From Oscillospiraceae bacterium (GTDB lineage Bacteria > Bacillota_A > Clostridia > Oscillospirales > Ruminococcaceae), in NCBI GenBank assembly GCA_017523995.1, contig JAFWUX010000092.1, positions 1 to 64,000 of the forward strand: DNA of 64,000 nt, given 5' to 3'. The notes below the pieces were generated by a model. That model saw nothing but the letters and a program-made list of their open reading frames with translations. It ran no database searches and was not told the origin of the DNA. The translations under genes were made by a program, and so were the position numbers. Of this stretch, positions 41,214 to 48,680 are shown in pieces; position 1 is the stretch's first letter; the number at the start of each line of letters is the position of its first letter.

Positions 41214-43607
41214 ATGAAGAAACTGCTGAAGCTGACTGCGCTGTTCCTTGCCGGATGCTGCGGCATGATCCGGATTGATGTTTCCGCCGCGGATGCACAG
41301 CATGGAACAATCGGCAGCCTGACATGGACTTTGCAGGACGGCAGGCTGACGGTTTCCGGCGAAGGGCGTGTCCCGAACTCGTCATTTTTGGCAAACGGCG
41401 AATGGGTGGATTTTGTGCCGGAGAATTACAGTAAGTTTTATAATGCGCAATGGAAGGATGTTGCGCCGGAGGTCACAGAGCTTGTGGTGGGAAACGGCAT
41501 CACCCAAATCGGAACCTATGGATTCTGTCTGTTTCCGAAGTTGAAATCCGTCACGCTGCCCGATACGCTGACATCAATCGGCGGCTATGCATTTCTCGGA
41601 TGCCCGCAGCTTGAGGATGTGCAGTGTCCGGATTCGGTTACGGAGTACGGCGCCTACATGTTTCAGGGCAATACAAAGCTCTGCAATCCGGAAAAGCCGT
41701 TTTACATCCTGAACGGCAATCTTGTGATGTACGGCGGAACCGATGCGGCGGAAATCACCGTCCCTGCGGAGGTCAAGCGGCTCGCTGGAAATGTGTTTCA
41801 GCGCCATACCGAGCTGCGGTCGGTGACGCTGCCGGAAGGCTTGCAGGAGATCGGCGGGCGCGTGTTTTCTGATTGCACATCGCTGGAGCAGATCGGGATT
41901 CCTGCAACGGTAAAAACGATCGGCATGGGTGCATTTGACGAATGCACAGCTCTGAAATCATTTACATTTCCTGCGTCGGTGACTGCGATCCCGGACGCGG
42001 CATTGATGCGCTGTTCCGGACTGGAAAGTGTCACGATTCCGGAGACCGTGACATCCATCGGCAACTATGCTTTTATGGACTGCCCCTCGCTCAAAAGCAT
42101 CACCGTTCCGGATGCCGTCACAGACATTCCGATGTGGATGTTCTCCGGCTGTCAGCAGCTTGAAAAGGTATCCGGCTGCAAGGGCGTGAAATCGGTCGGT
42201 CAGGAGGCATTCAAGGACTGCGCCGCGCTCACGGATATTGCCCTGCCGGAGACAATCGAAAGCATTGATCCGACTGCGCTTTCCGGCTGCGATCTGCTCC
42301 GGAGCAAAAACACGAAGGACGGCATGTTCATCTACCGGAATATTCTGCTCGGCGCCGAGAATCTGCCGCGGATGTTCACGATTCCGGAGGGCGTCAGAAT
42401 CATTGCGAATCAGGTGTTTGCAGGCAGCAATCCGGTCGAGATCAACTGTCCGGCATCGCTGCGGCGCATCTGCGACGGCGCATTCTCAAACTGCGGCGAT
42501 CTGGTCTGCCTGAACCTGAACGAGGGCTGCGAGGCAATCGGCACGGATGTGTTCGCAAAATCGCAGTATCTCAAAACGCTGACGATCCCGCAGTCGGTGA
42601 CAAGCATCGGCACGCAGGCGAATCTCTGGCTGACGCAGATTTACGGCGAATCCGGCTCTGCCGCGGAGCAGTTTGCGCAGGAAAATAAGATCAAATTTGC
42701 AGCGCCGCCGCTTGCTCTCAACGGCAAAGACCTGACCTTCGATTATGTCAAGGACGGCTGGTCATTTGGAAATTCGGCGGCGGTGTTCGGCGACAGCTAC
42801 AAGCTCTCGAATGCCGACCGGAAACGTCTCGCGGATGCAGGCGTCCCGCTGACCGCCGCGGACGGCGCATGGGACGGCTCGTGCGTCGGGCTTTCGATCA
42901 CGGCGATTCTTGCGAAAAACGGCGTATTTGCGCCGTATCAGTGGCAGGAGGGTGCAAAGACAATCTCCGACCTCAAACCCACGGACGAGGTGCTCTCGTT
43001 CATCAACTACTATCAGACCACGCAGGGCAGAGTGAACAGCTCAACGGCACATGAACCCTCTGCGCAGATGTTCTACCGGATGCTCCGCGCTGCGGCGGAT
43101 ATCCCGCACGGCGGTTCGCCGTTTCTGCTCGTGTTTGCGATGAATTCCGGCTCGCACGGAACCGTCGGCTATGCGCAGGAATCCGGCAGCTGGACCTTTG
43201 ACGGCAAAAACTATGACGGTAGGATTCTGCTCTGGGATTCCAATGCGCCGGATGCGCTCGCGGATGACCGCTGCCTTTACTATGACAGCCGGACATTTGA
43301 CTACTGCATTCCGTATTACGGTGTGCATGTTGCGGAGGGCGCTTCGGATAATACTGCGGGCATCATCGCGGTCTGCAATGATCTCGCGGAGCTGAATGCG
43401 TATCCGTATGCCTATGCGACATCCCGCGTGACCGGCGACCTCAACGGCGACGGCAAATGCAGCATCGCGGATGCAGTTCTGCTGCAGAAGCATCTGCTGA
43501 CGGCAGAGAATCTGCCGCAGGGTGTCTTTGCTGCTGCCGATCTTTCCGGCGACAAAAAAGTCACCGCCGCCGATTTCACCCACTTAAAACGCCTCGTGCT
43601 GGCGTGA
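41214..43607 (+). CDS. Secreted LRR (BspA-like) - papain-like cysteine peptidase - dockerin protein
   Basis: A 797-residue secreted protein, a smaller relative of the one at 29782-34089. Signal peptide about 1-25 (ends RIDVSAADA). LRR_5 repeats fill about 55-500 (for example LKSVTLPDTLTSIGGYAF). The predicted peptidase, about 545-700, has WDGSCVGLSITAIL (Cys557), SGSHGTVGYA (His648) and ILLWDSNAPD (Asp675 or Asn677). Spacing from Cys to His and from His to Asp is close to that in the larger protein. The dockerin, about 738-797, has GDLNGDGKCSIADAVLLQKH and ADLSGDKKVTAADFTHL. AGGAGG precedes the ATG at 41214. Such a subunit could cut host or microbial proteins or trim cellulosome components; activity is only predicted. 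Confidence 0.87.
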   Translation: MKKLLKLTALFLAGCCGMIRIDVSAADAQHGTIGSLTWTLQDGRLTVSGEGRVPNSSFLANGEWVDFVPENYSKFYNAQWKDVAPEVTELVVGNGITQIGTYGFCLFPKLKSVTLPDTLTSIGGYAFLGCPQLEDVQCPDSVTEYGAYMFQGNTKLCNPEKPFYILNGNLVMYGGTDAAEITVPAEVKRLAGNVFQRHTELRSVTLPEGLQEIGGRVFSDCTSLEQIGIPATVKTIGMGAFDECTALKSFTFPASVTAIPDAALMRCSGLESVTIPETVTSIGNYAFMDCPSLKSITVPDAVTDIPMWMFSGCQQLEKVSGCKGVKSVGQEAFKDCAALTDIALPETIESIDPTALSGCDLLRSKNTKDGMFIYRNILLGAENLPRMFTIPEGVRIIANQVFAGSNPVEINCPASLRRICDGAFSNCGDLVCLNLNEGCEAIGTDVFAKSQYLKTLTIPQSVTSIGTQANLWLTQIYGESGSAAEQFAQENKIKFAAPPLALNGKDLTFDYVKDGWSFGNSAAVFGDSYKLSNADRKRLADAGVPLTAADGAWDGSCVGLSITAILAKNGVFAPYQWQEGAKTISDLKPTDEVLSFINYYQTTQGRVNSSTAHEPSAQMFYRMLRAAADIPHGGSPFLLVFAMNSGSHGTVGYAQESGSWTFDGKNYDGRILLWDSNAPDALADDRCLYYDSRTFDYCIPYYGVHVAEGASDNTAGIIAVCNDLAELNAYPYAYATSRVTGDLNGDGKCSIADAVLLQKHLLTAENLPQGVFAAADLSGDKKVTAADFTHLKRLVLA

Positions 43608-43708
43608 GGTGCAGAGGGATCGCTTTGCGATGGATTTGAAATGTGGGGCTTACAGTGTTGCTGCGCAAACTGTGCCCCAAACCCCATGTTTATACTGAAA
43701 TAGAACGA

Positions 43709-43757
43709 AGCCGCTCCAATTGGTGTTGATTGGTGCGGCTTTCTTACGTGTTTTTAT
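43709..43757 (+). terminator. Terminator after the second LRR-peptidase gene
   Basis: AGCCGCTCCAAT (43709-43720) pairs with ATTGGTGCGGCT (43729-43740), with one T-T mismatch, followed by TTCTTACGTGTTTTTA. Confidence 0.75.
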
Positions 43758-43990
43758 CCAAGACAAAAGTTTTGGTCGAGCTTTTTCAAAAGCTCGCGGG
43801 TTCTTAGGGCAGCGCCCTAAGCCGTGCTCCGCAGAGCACGGAATTCCCCTGCTTTAGGAGCTCTGCAGGGGTGAATCCGATAAAACGATCCGGTGGATCG
43901 TTTTTCGGAGAGCGGAGCCCTGCGATAGAGGGCGCCCCTGAGTGAATTGCAAAGCAATTCACAGACTGCCGCAACTGTTTCGGTTGACAT
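43755..43990. repeat. Array of six consecutive hairpins, probable interspersed structured element
   Basis: Six inverted repeats follow one another: CGAGCTTTT/AAAAGCTCG (43777-43796), CTTAGGGC/GCCCTAAG (43803-43821), CCGTGCTC/GAGCACGG (43822-43841), CCCCTGC/GCAGGGG (43846-43871), AAAACGATC/GATCGTTTT (43882-43904), and GTGAATTGC/GCAATTCAC (43942-43962). There is no gene. The element is bracketed by near-identical flanks beginning ACCCCATGTTTAT near 43681 and 44011. It accounts for most of the 43608-44203 gap. Confidence 0.75.
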
Positions 43991-44036
43991 CATGCTGTCC
44001 CCACTCCCCAGACCCCATGTTTATGTGTGGATAGAA

Positions 44037-44079
44037 GAAAGCCGCCAAATTTGCGTAATTGCGTCATTTGGCGGCTTTC
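44037..44079. terminator. Terminator of the mreC-mreD operon
   Basis: A 14-bp perfect stem, GAAAGCCGCCAAAT (44037-44050) with ATTTGGCGGCTTTC (44066-44079). It can act on either strand and is the first strong terminator past the minus-strand stop at 44204. Confidence 0.75.
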
Positions 44080-44203
44080 ATGATATTCTGTTTTTTGATC
44101 GGGACACTGGATTGCAGTTCTGATTTTGAATCATTCGGACTTTCGCATATCGGCAGCACGCCCTGCGTGCCCCAATTATCAATCCATCGGAGATACCGCA
44201 GCC

Positions 44204-44785
44204 TCACACATCGCGGCGGATTGCGGCGGCGTCCATCGAGCGGACACGCTTTGTCAGCAGGCGGGAAAGCGGCAGATACAACAGCCAGACGATCACCGCA
44301 GCTGCGAGTGTCAGCAGGGCGGAAGGCATCAGGATTTTGCCCCAGAACAGCTCTCTGCCCTCAGTGCGGAAGATCCCGACCGTTACCAGATAGCGCAGGC
44401 TGCACTGCAGAAAGACGCCCGCAGCGGTCAGGATGAAATAATGCAGAAATGTGCGGCGGAGAATCTGCTCAAACAGCAGGCAGACCGCCGTGCAGAGGAT
44501 CACCATATAGATCGCATTTGCGCCCAGCACACTGCCGCAGGCAAGGTCGATGCCAAAGCCCGCGAGCACACCGGCACCCATGCAGAAATACAAATCCTCG
44601 TTCATGCAGATGCAGATCGCTGCCGGAATCACCCAGAGCGGCTGCAGCCCGCCGCCGAGCATCGGGATGATGCAGAGCACGAGCAGAATCAGGCTCAGCG
44701 CCTTGCGGATGAGATTGCGCCGCCTTGTGCGCTGCTCGGAGCTTGTCCGGCGCTGACGCAGCGGCTTTTGCTTAGCCTTCGCCAT
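44204..44785 (-). CDS. mreD: Rod shape-determining protein MreD
   Basis: A 193-residue integral membrane protein with about five helices after a basic N-terminus (KQKPLRQRRTSSEQRTRRRN). The segment GVLAGFGIDLACGSVLGANA matches the conserved MreD 'G...D...G...G..A' core. It is encoded directly behind mreC with a 14-nt overlap and acts with MreC and MreB in organising lateral wall synthesis. The start at 44785 lies inside the mreC end. No mreB is present in the window. Recognition rests on topology, the core motif and position. Confidence 0.85.
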   Translation of the reverse strand: MAKAKQKPLRQRRTSSEQRTRRRNLIRKALSLILLVLCIIPMLGGGLQPLWVIPAAICICMNEDLYFCMGAGVLAGFGIDLACGSVLGANAIYMVILCTAVCLLFEQILRRTFLHYFILTAAGVFLQCSLRYLVTVGIFRTEGRELFWGKILMPSALLTLAAAVIVWLLYLPLSRLLTKRVRSMDAAAIRRDV

Positions 44786-45638
44786 AGGTCTCACCCTTTC
44801 CTTCAAAGTCGAGCAGGACCGTGACCGATTCCAGCGCAGAAAAATCAACGGACGGTGCAAGGATCGCATAGCGCGCAAGCCCGCTTTCCTCAAGCCCGGT
44901 CTCGGTGATGCTGCCGACCTGCAAACCGTAAGGGAACAAGCCTGTTGTTCCGGCGGTGATGATGAGATCGCCCTCTTTTGCGGTGCTGTGCTCATCAATA
45001 TACATCATCTTTGCGCGGTCATTGACGGCATAGCGCAGGTCGCCCTCGACGATGCCGCTGTCGCCTGTCTGCAGGATCACAGCGCCGATCGAAAGCTCCG
45101 GCGAGAGCATTGTCGTAACGGTCGCATAATGTGCGCTGACCTCCGTAACCACACCGATCAGACCCTCGGAGCAGATGACGGGCGCGTCGAGCGTGATGCC
45201 TTCATCCTCGCCCTGATCAATCAGAAAGCTGCGCGTCAGATCGTTCGCAACAGGCATCAGCACCTTGCAAGGCTCAGAGAGCTTGAAATCGCGGTGCTTT
45301 TGCTTGATGCCGAGCTGATCGCGGAGTGCCTCGAGCTCCTCCATCGCGTCATCATAGCCGATGAGCTGCTCATTCAGCGCGGAAATCTCCTTGCGCAGCC
45401 GCGCATTTTCATCGCGGTATGCCTTGGATTCAAAATAGGTATCGAGCTTTTCACCGACATCGCCGGAGATCGCTGCGGATGCCCTGCGCGCCGGTGCGCT
45501 GATGCTCTGCATCATGCGGGTGATATAATCCGTATGTGCGCCGGATTTCAGCGAGTAGAGCAGGATGCCCGTCAGCAGCGCAAGAATACACAGCAGGACG
45601 CGGAATTTTGCGCTGCGGAAAAATGCATTGAGATTCAT
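44772..45638 (-). CDS. mreC: Rod shape-determining protein MreC
   Basis: A 288-residue single-pass protein. The membrane helix is about residues 12-30 (FRVLLCILALLTGILLYSL). A coiled coil at about 70-110 (ENARLRKEISALNEQLIG) is followed by the MreC double beta-barrel: NDLTRSFLIDQGEDEGI, VICSEGLIGVVTEVS and GDLIITAGTTGLFPYGLQVG are all family hallmarks. It links MreB filaments to outer wall synthases. GGAG precedes the start. It lies 51 bp downstream of the DtxR-type gene and overlaps mreD. Confidence 0.94.
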   Translation of the reverse strand: MNLNAFFRSAKFRVLLCILALLTGILLYSLKSGAHTDYITRMMQSISAPARRASAAISGDVGEKLDTYFESKAYRDENARLRKEISALNEQLIGYDDAMEELEALRDQLGIKQKHRDFKLSEPCKVLMPVANDLTRSFLIDQGEDEGITLDAPVICSEGLIGVVTEVSAHYATVTTMLSPELSIGAVILQTGDSGIVEGDLRYAVNDRAKMMYIDEHSTAKEGDLIITAGTTGLFPYGLQVGSITETGLEESGLARYAILAPSVDFSALESVTVLLDFEGKGETYGEG

Positions 45639-45689
45639 GTTTGCTGCTCCTTTTAAGCGGTTCTCTTTTTATTTTTTCGGAATCCGCAA

Positions 45690-46088
45690 TTACTTCTCAA
45701 ATTCGATCTGTACATTCGGATGCGACTTGCGGAGATGATCCTTGAGCGCCTGAAAGGACTCGACACTGATATCATGCTCCATTTTGCACGCATCTTCGGC
45801 AGCGGTTTCCGGCGAGACGCCGAGATCCATCAGCCAGTGCGAAAGCACCAGATGCCGCTCATAAATCCGCTCTGCGACCTCTTTGCCGCTGTCTGTCAGG
45901 GTGATATTGCCGTCATCTGCGATGTTGATAAAGCCGCCGTCGCGCAGAATACCCATTGCGCGGCTGACGCTCGGCTTTGAGACATCCATCTCATGTGCAA
46001 TATCCACTGCGCGCACGAAATTCTCATGCAGGTGCAGCATCAAAATCGTTTCCAGATAGTTTTCGCCGGATTCATATAGCTTTGCCAT
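45690..46088 (-). CDS. DtxR/MntR-family metal-dependent transcriptional regulator
   Basis: A 132-residue regulator. The N-terminal winged helix is SGENYLETILMLHLHENFV followed by DIAHEMDVSKPSVSRAM. The dimerisation and metal domain (about 75-130) contains ERHLVLSHWLMDLGVSPETA and CKMEHDISVES, whose Glu, His, Cys and Met residues are the usual metal ligands. It lacks the SH3-like third domain, so it is the short MntR type. It senses Mn(II) or Fe(II). It lies 5 bp after trmO in an operon with mreC/mreD. The GTTAG-N6-CTAAC sites at 8814-8866 are a speculative target. Confidence 0.92.
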   Translation of the reverse strand: MAKLYESGENYLETILMLHLHENFVRAVDIAHEMDVSKPSVSRAMGILRDGGFINIADDGNITLTDSGKEVAERIYERHLVLSHWLMDLGVSPETAAEDACKMEHDISVESFQALKDHLRKSHPNVQIEFEK

Positions 46089-46093
46089 AATTG

Positions 46094-46807
46094 TTACTCC
46101 TTTTCTTGGACTGGGATCACCGCGCAGACTGTCAGCTGACTGCCGGAGACATGAAACCGGATATCCATGCCGGCATAGCAGACGCCGTACTGCCGCTCCG
46201 GATCATCTGAGTATCCGGGGCGCGGATCGAGCCGCAGAACGTCGATGGCTGCCTGCTGCTTTTCCTGCGGGAGAAGCGCGAGCAGTTCTGCCGGAAAATC
46301 CACCTCCAGCAGATGCTGCCTTGTTTCGGCGGTGTAGCCTTCGGCGGCATCGGGTTTGCAGTCTGCGAGCGGGATGTAAGGCTTGATATCGTAGATCGGC
46401 GTGCCGTCGAGCAGATCAATGCCGGAGACTATCAGGCGGACAGGCTGCGACGATGCATCGACCTGTTCCAGTCTGACGCAGGAAAGCCCCAGCGGATTCG
46501 GCCGGTACGGCGCGCGTGTCGCAAAAACGCCGATCCGTGTATTTCCGCCGAGGCGCGGCGGCCGCACCGTTGCGGACCAGCCTTTTCCTTCCTGTTTCTG
46601 TGCGGCATGAAAGCCCCAGATCAGCCAGAGATGCGAGAATCGTTCCAGCCCTCTGACCGCATCCGGATGACTGTACGCCGGACGGAAAATGATCTCGCCG
46701 CGCAGTGCGGGCACCAGTCCGCTTTGCCGCGGCAGCCCGAATTTTTCGCGGAAATCTGTTCGGATCTCAGCGATCGGTTCGATCTGCAGGCTGCCGGTCT
46801 CAGTCAT
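46094..46807 (-). CDS. trmO: tRNA (N6-threonylcarbamoyladenosine(37)-N6)-methyltransferase TrmO
   Basis: A 237-residue protein of the TsaA/YaeB/TrmO family. The N-terminal beta-barrel begins EPIAEIRTDFREKFGLPRQS, and GVFATRAPYRPNPLGLSCVR is the diagnostic motif. Further marks are GIDLLDGTPIYDIKPYIP and DPRPGYSDDP in the C-terminal part. The enzyme adds a methyl group from S-adenosylmethionine to t6A37 in tRNA reading ACY codons. It overlaps the gene upstream by 8 nt and is followed 5 bp later by the DtxR-type gene. Confidence 0.93.
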   Translation of the reverse strand: MTETGSLQIEPIAEIRTDFREKFGLPRQSGLVPALRGEIIFRPAYSHPDAVRGLERFSHLWLIWGFHAAQKQEGKGWSATVRPPRLGGNTRIGVFATRAPYRPNPLGLSCVRLEQVDASSQPVRLIVSGIDLLDGTPIYDIKPYIPLADCKPDAAEGYTAETRQHLLEVDFPAELLALLPQEKQQAAIDVLRLDPRPGYSDDPERQYGVCYAGMDIRFHVSGSQLTVCAVIPVQEKE

Positions 46808-47768
46808 ACATGATATCGCTCTTAGCGTAGTAAGCGTTGAGCTTGTCGCTGGTGGAAGAAATAAAGACGATTACAATGCTCAGGATCAGCGCGATCACAT
46901 AGCCGGCGCAGGTGACTGCACCGCCCGGCGCGTTCTTCTTTGCCGAGATCAGCTCGACGCTGCCGAGAAAGATAAGCAGAACCACATTGAGACCGAACAT
47001 GAAGTTCACGGTTCCCTTGAACTTTTTGACGCGCAGCACAACCGTGATTGCGAGGGCAATCAGGATGACGCCGAGCAGGAGAAAACATTTATCGAAGAAC
47101 TTGAACACGCCCGTGACATTTTCCGGATCGGGATAGCCGCCTGCAGCGAACATGATCGTCATCGCACCGGCGATCACGCCCATGATCGTCAGGATGATCG
47201 AAGTGGTGAAGCCCTTTGCAGCGAGCTCCTCCTGCTGCTGGAGACGCAGCAGCGCCATTTCCTCACGGGCGCGCTTCTGCTGTTCGGCGGTCTGTGCGGG
47301 GATCTCCTTGAGGCTGTCGCTTGCGCGCTTTGCCGCGGACATCTTTGCCGCCTGCAAATCCTCCTGATTGAACACAACCTTGCGTTCGGGTTCCGGTGCA
47401 GGCTCCTCGAGCAGGGCGCTTGCATCGACCTGCGGCAGTGCCTCATGCTGCGGCTTGCGCTCGGGCTGAGAATAATCCTCCGGCTCTGCGAGCATTGCGG
47501 CAGCGGCTGCCTTCTGCGCTTCTGCCTGTGCTGCCATTGCAGCCTCCATCGCCTGTGTGCGCTGACGCTCAATGAACTCTGCTTTCAGCTCTGCGATTTC
47601 CTCATCGGTATAAGGCGGCTGACCTTTTGCCGCACGCTGCTGCTGCAGGATTGCGATCTGCTCGTCGCTCAGTTCCTGATACTGCACCTTGGGCTGTGCA
47701 GCCTTTCGCGGATCTTCATAGCCCATATCTCCGAGGAGCTGGGCCTCCAGGCTCTTTTGATCATCCAT
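46800..47768 (-). CDS. Membrane protein with long charged N-terminus, function unknown
   Basis: A 322-residue protein. Residues 1-190 are hydrophilic and rich in Glu, Gln and Ala (EIAELKAEFIERQRTQAMEA; AAAAMLAEPED), probably helical or disordered. About four membrane helices follow from residue 195 to 310 (TSIILTIMGVIAGAMTIMFA; CFLLLGVILIALAITVVLRV; FMFGLNVVLLIFLGSVELI; VIALILSIVIVFISS). No catalytic motif. The start at 47768 has AAGGAG about 10 nt upstream; 47789 is also in frame but has no ribosome binding site. It is the first gene of the operon trmO-dtxR-mreC-mreD, with a promoter at 47835-47863. Confidence 0.8.
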   Translation of the reverse strand: MDDQKSLEAQLLGDMGYEDPRKAAQPKVQYQELSDEQIAILQQQRAAKGQPPYTDEEIAELKAEFIERQRTQAMEAAMAAQAEAQKAAAAAMLAEPEDYSQPERKPQHEALPQVDASALLEEPAPEPERKVVFNQEDLQAAKMSAAKRASDSLKEIPAQTAEQQKRAREEMALLRLQQQEELAAKGFTTSIILTIMGVIAGAMTIMFAAGGYPDPENVTGVFKFFDKCFLLLGVILIALAITVVLRVKKFKGTVNFMFGLNVVLLIFLGSVELISAKKNAPGGAVTCAGYVIALILSIVIVFISSTSDKLNAYYAKSDIMYD

Positions 47769-47834
47769 TTCGACTGGACTCCTTTTTTCCATGATCTTTT
47801 GTATCTGCGGCAGGATATACAACCGCATAATACT

Positions 47835-47863
47835 ATTATACCAGAAACATACAAAAAAAGCAA
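47835..47863 (-). promoter_or_regulatory. SigA-type promoter of the 47768-44204 operon
   Basis: On the minus strand TTGCTT (47863-47858) and TATAAT (47840-47835) are 17 bp apart. Confidence 0.72.
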
Positions 47864-47870
47864 GAGGGAA

Positions 47871-47900
47871 AATAGAATGAGAAATGAGAAATTGTATCGT
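47871..47900 (+). repeat. Interspersed GAAATGA-type repeat, short copy
   Basis: GAATGAGAAATGAGAAATTG matches the head of the family seen at 25091 and 60450 but lacks the GGTGT/hairpin part. An inverted, fuller copy lies at 47997-48046. Confidence 0.65.
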
Positions 47901-47996
47901 TCACACTGTATGCCGATTCGTTCAAATCCTGAAGCTGATTATAATACTTTACGATTGTTCCTATTCTGTGCTATAATGGGGAAGAATATATCAATC

Positions 47997-48046
47997 GTCC
48001 GCGTCAGCGGACACCTTAATTTCTCATTTCAAATTTCTAATTTTTC
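47997..48046 (-). repeat. Interspersed repeat, inverted copy with a GTCCGC/GCGGAC hairpin
   Basis: Read on the minus strand it runs TTAGAAATTTGAAATGAG, AAATT, GGTGT, then the hairpin GTCCGC-TGAC-GCGGAC, then GATTGATAT. This is the family consensus with a different but still paired stem. It sits in the 351-bp gap before the second ECF sigma gene. Confidence 0.75.
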
Positions 48047-48047
48047 C

Positions 48048-48076
48048 GTTACGCAGCCCGGACGGAAACCGTCAGA
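48048..48076 (+). promoter_or_regulatory. Possible ECF-type promoter of the second sigma gene
   Basis: GTTACG (48048-48053), a 17-bp spacer and GTCAGA (48071-48076) have the same spacing as the GTAACC-17-GTCTTA site at 6424. It would allow autoregulation. A TATAAT at 47971-47976, preceded by a weak -35, is an alternative SigA start. Confidence 0.35.
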
Positions 48077-48119
48077 TAAGGTGAAGGGGCAAGAAGCTCC
48101 GGAAAGGAGGGATCAGGAT

Positions 48120-48680
48120 ATGGTTGCAGAAAAGGAGCTCCTGCTGATGTTTGCAAACCGCGATGAGCGGGCGCTTGCAGCATGTGAGGAGAAATTCGGC
48201 AAGCTCTGCCGCACCGTCGCATTCCGCATTCTCGGGGACAGACAGGACGCGGAGGAGTGCGCAAATGACGTCCTTTTGAAGCTATGGGATTCGATTCCGC
48301 CCGCACAGCCGCGCTCCCTGACGGCGTTTGTCTCCGGCATCACGCGCAATCTCGCGCTGGACAGGCTCTCTGCGAAGCGCGCAGAAAAACGCGGCGGCGG
48401 TCAGACGGCTGAAACGCTTGAGGAGCTCGCACCTTATCTGGCATCCGACGAAAATCCGGAAGATCAGGTCAACGAAATCGCATTGCAGGACGCTGTGACG
48501 CGGTTTCTGCGCTCGGTCTCAAAGGATTCGCGCATGATATTCCTCGCGCGCTACTACGCCATGCAGACACCGCAGGAAATCGCGGAGGCACACGGCGCAA
48601 CCGTCGGAAAAATCAAAATGAACCTGAAACGTACACGGGAAAAGCTCCGTGTATTTCTCAAGGAGGAGGGGCTGATATGA
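48120..48680 (+). CDS. ECF-type RNA polymerase sigma factor
   Basis: A 186-residue ECF sigma factor, a paralogue of the one at 5721-6287. Region 2 contains AFRILGDRQDAEECANDVLL and SLTAFVSGITRNLALDRLSA. Region 4 holds TPQEIAEAHGATVGKIKMNL, and the protein ends FLKEEGLI. The start at 48120 follows GGAAAGGAGGG. The frame is open for 1.4 kb upstream, but that part is antisense to the neighbouring operon and carries no sigma sequence. It overlaps the membrane partner by 4 nt (ATGA), exactly as in the other pair. Target promoters unknown. Confidence 0.93.
   Translation: MVAEKELLLMFANRDERALAACEEKFGKLCRTVAFRILGDRQDAEECANDVLLKLWDSIPPAQPRSLTAFVSGITRNLALDRLSAKRAEKRGGGQTAETLEELAPYLASDENPEDQVNEIALQDAVTRFLRSVSKDSRMIFLARYYAMQTPQEIAEAHGATVGKIKMNLKRTREKLRVFLKEEGLI

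Noticed and set aside
46689..48119. A 477-codon upstream extension of the second sigma factor
   Set aside because: It runs antisense to trmO and its upstream neighbour and through the repeat region. The sigma fold begins only after the strong ribosome binding site at 48120.
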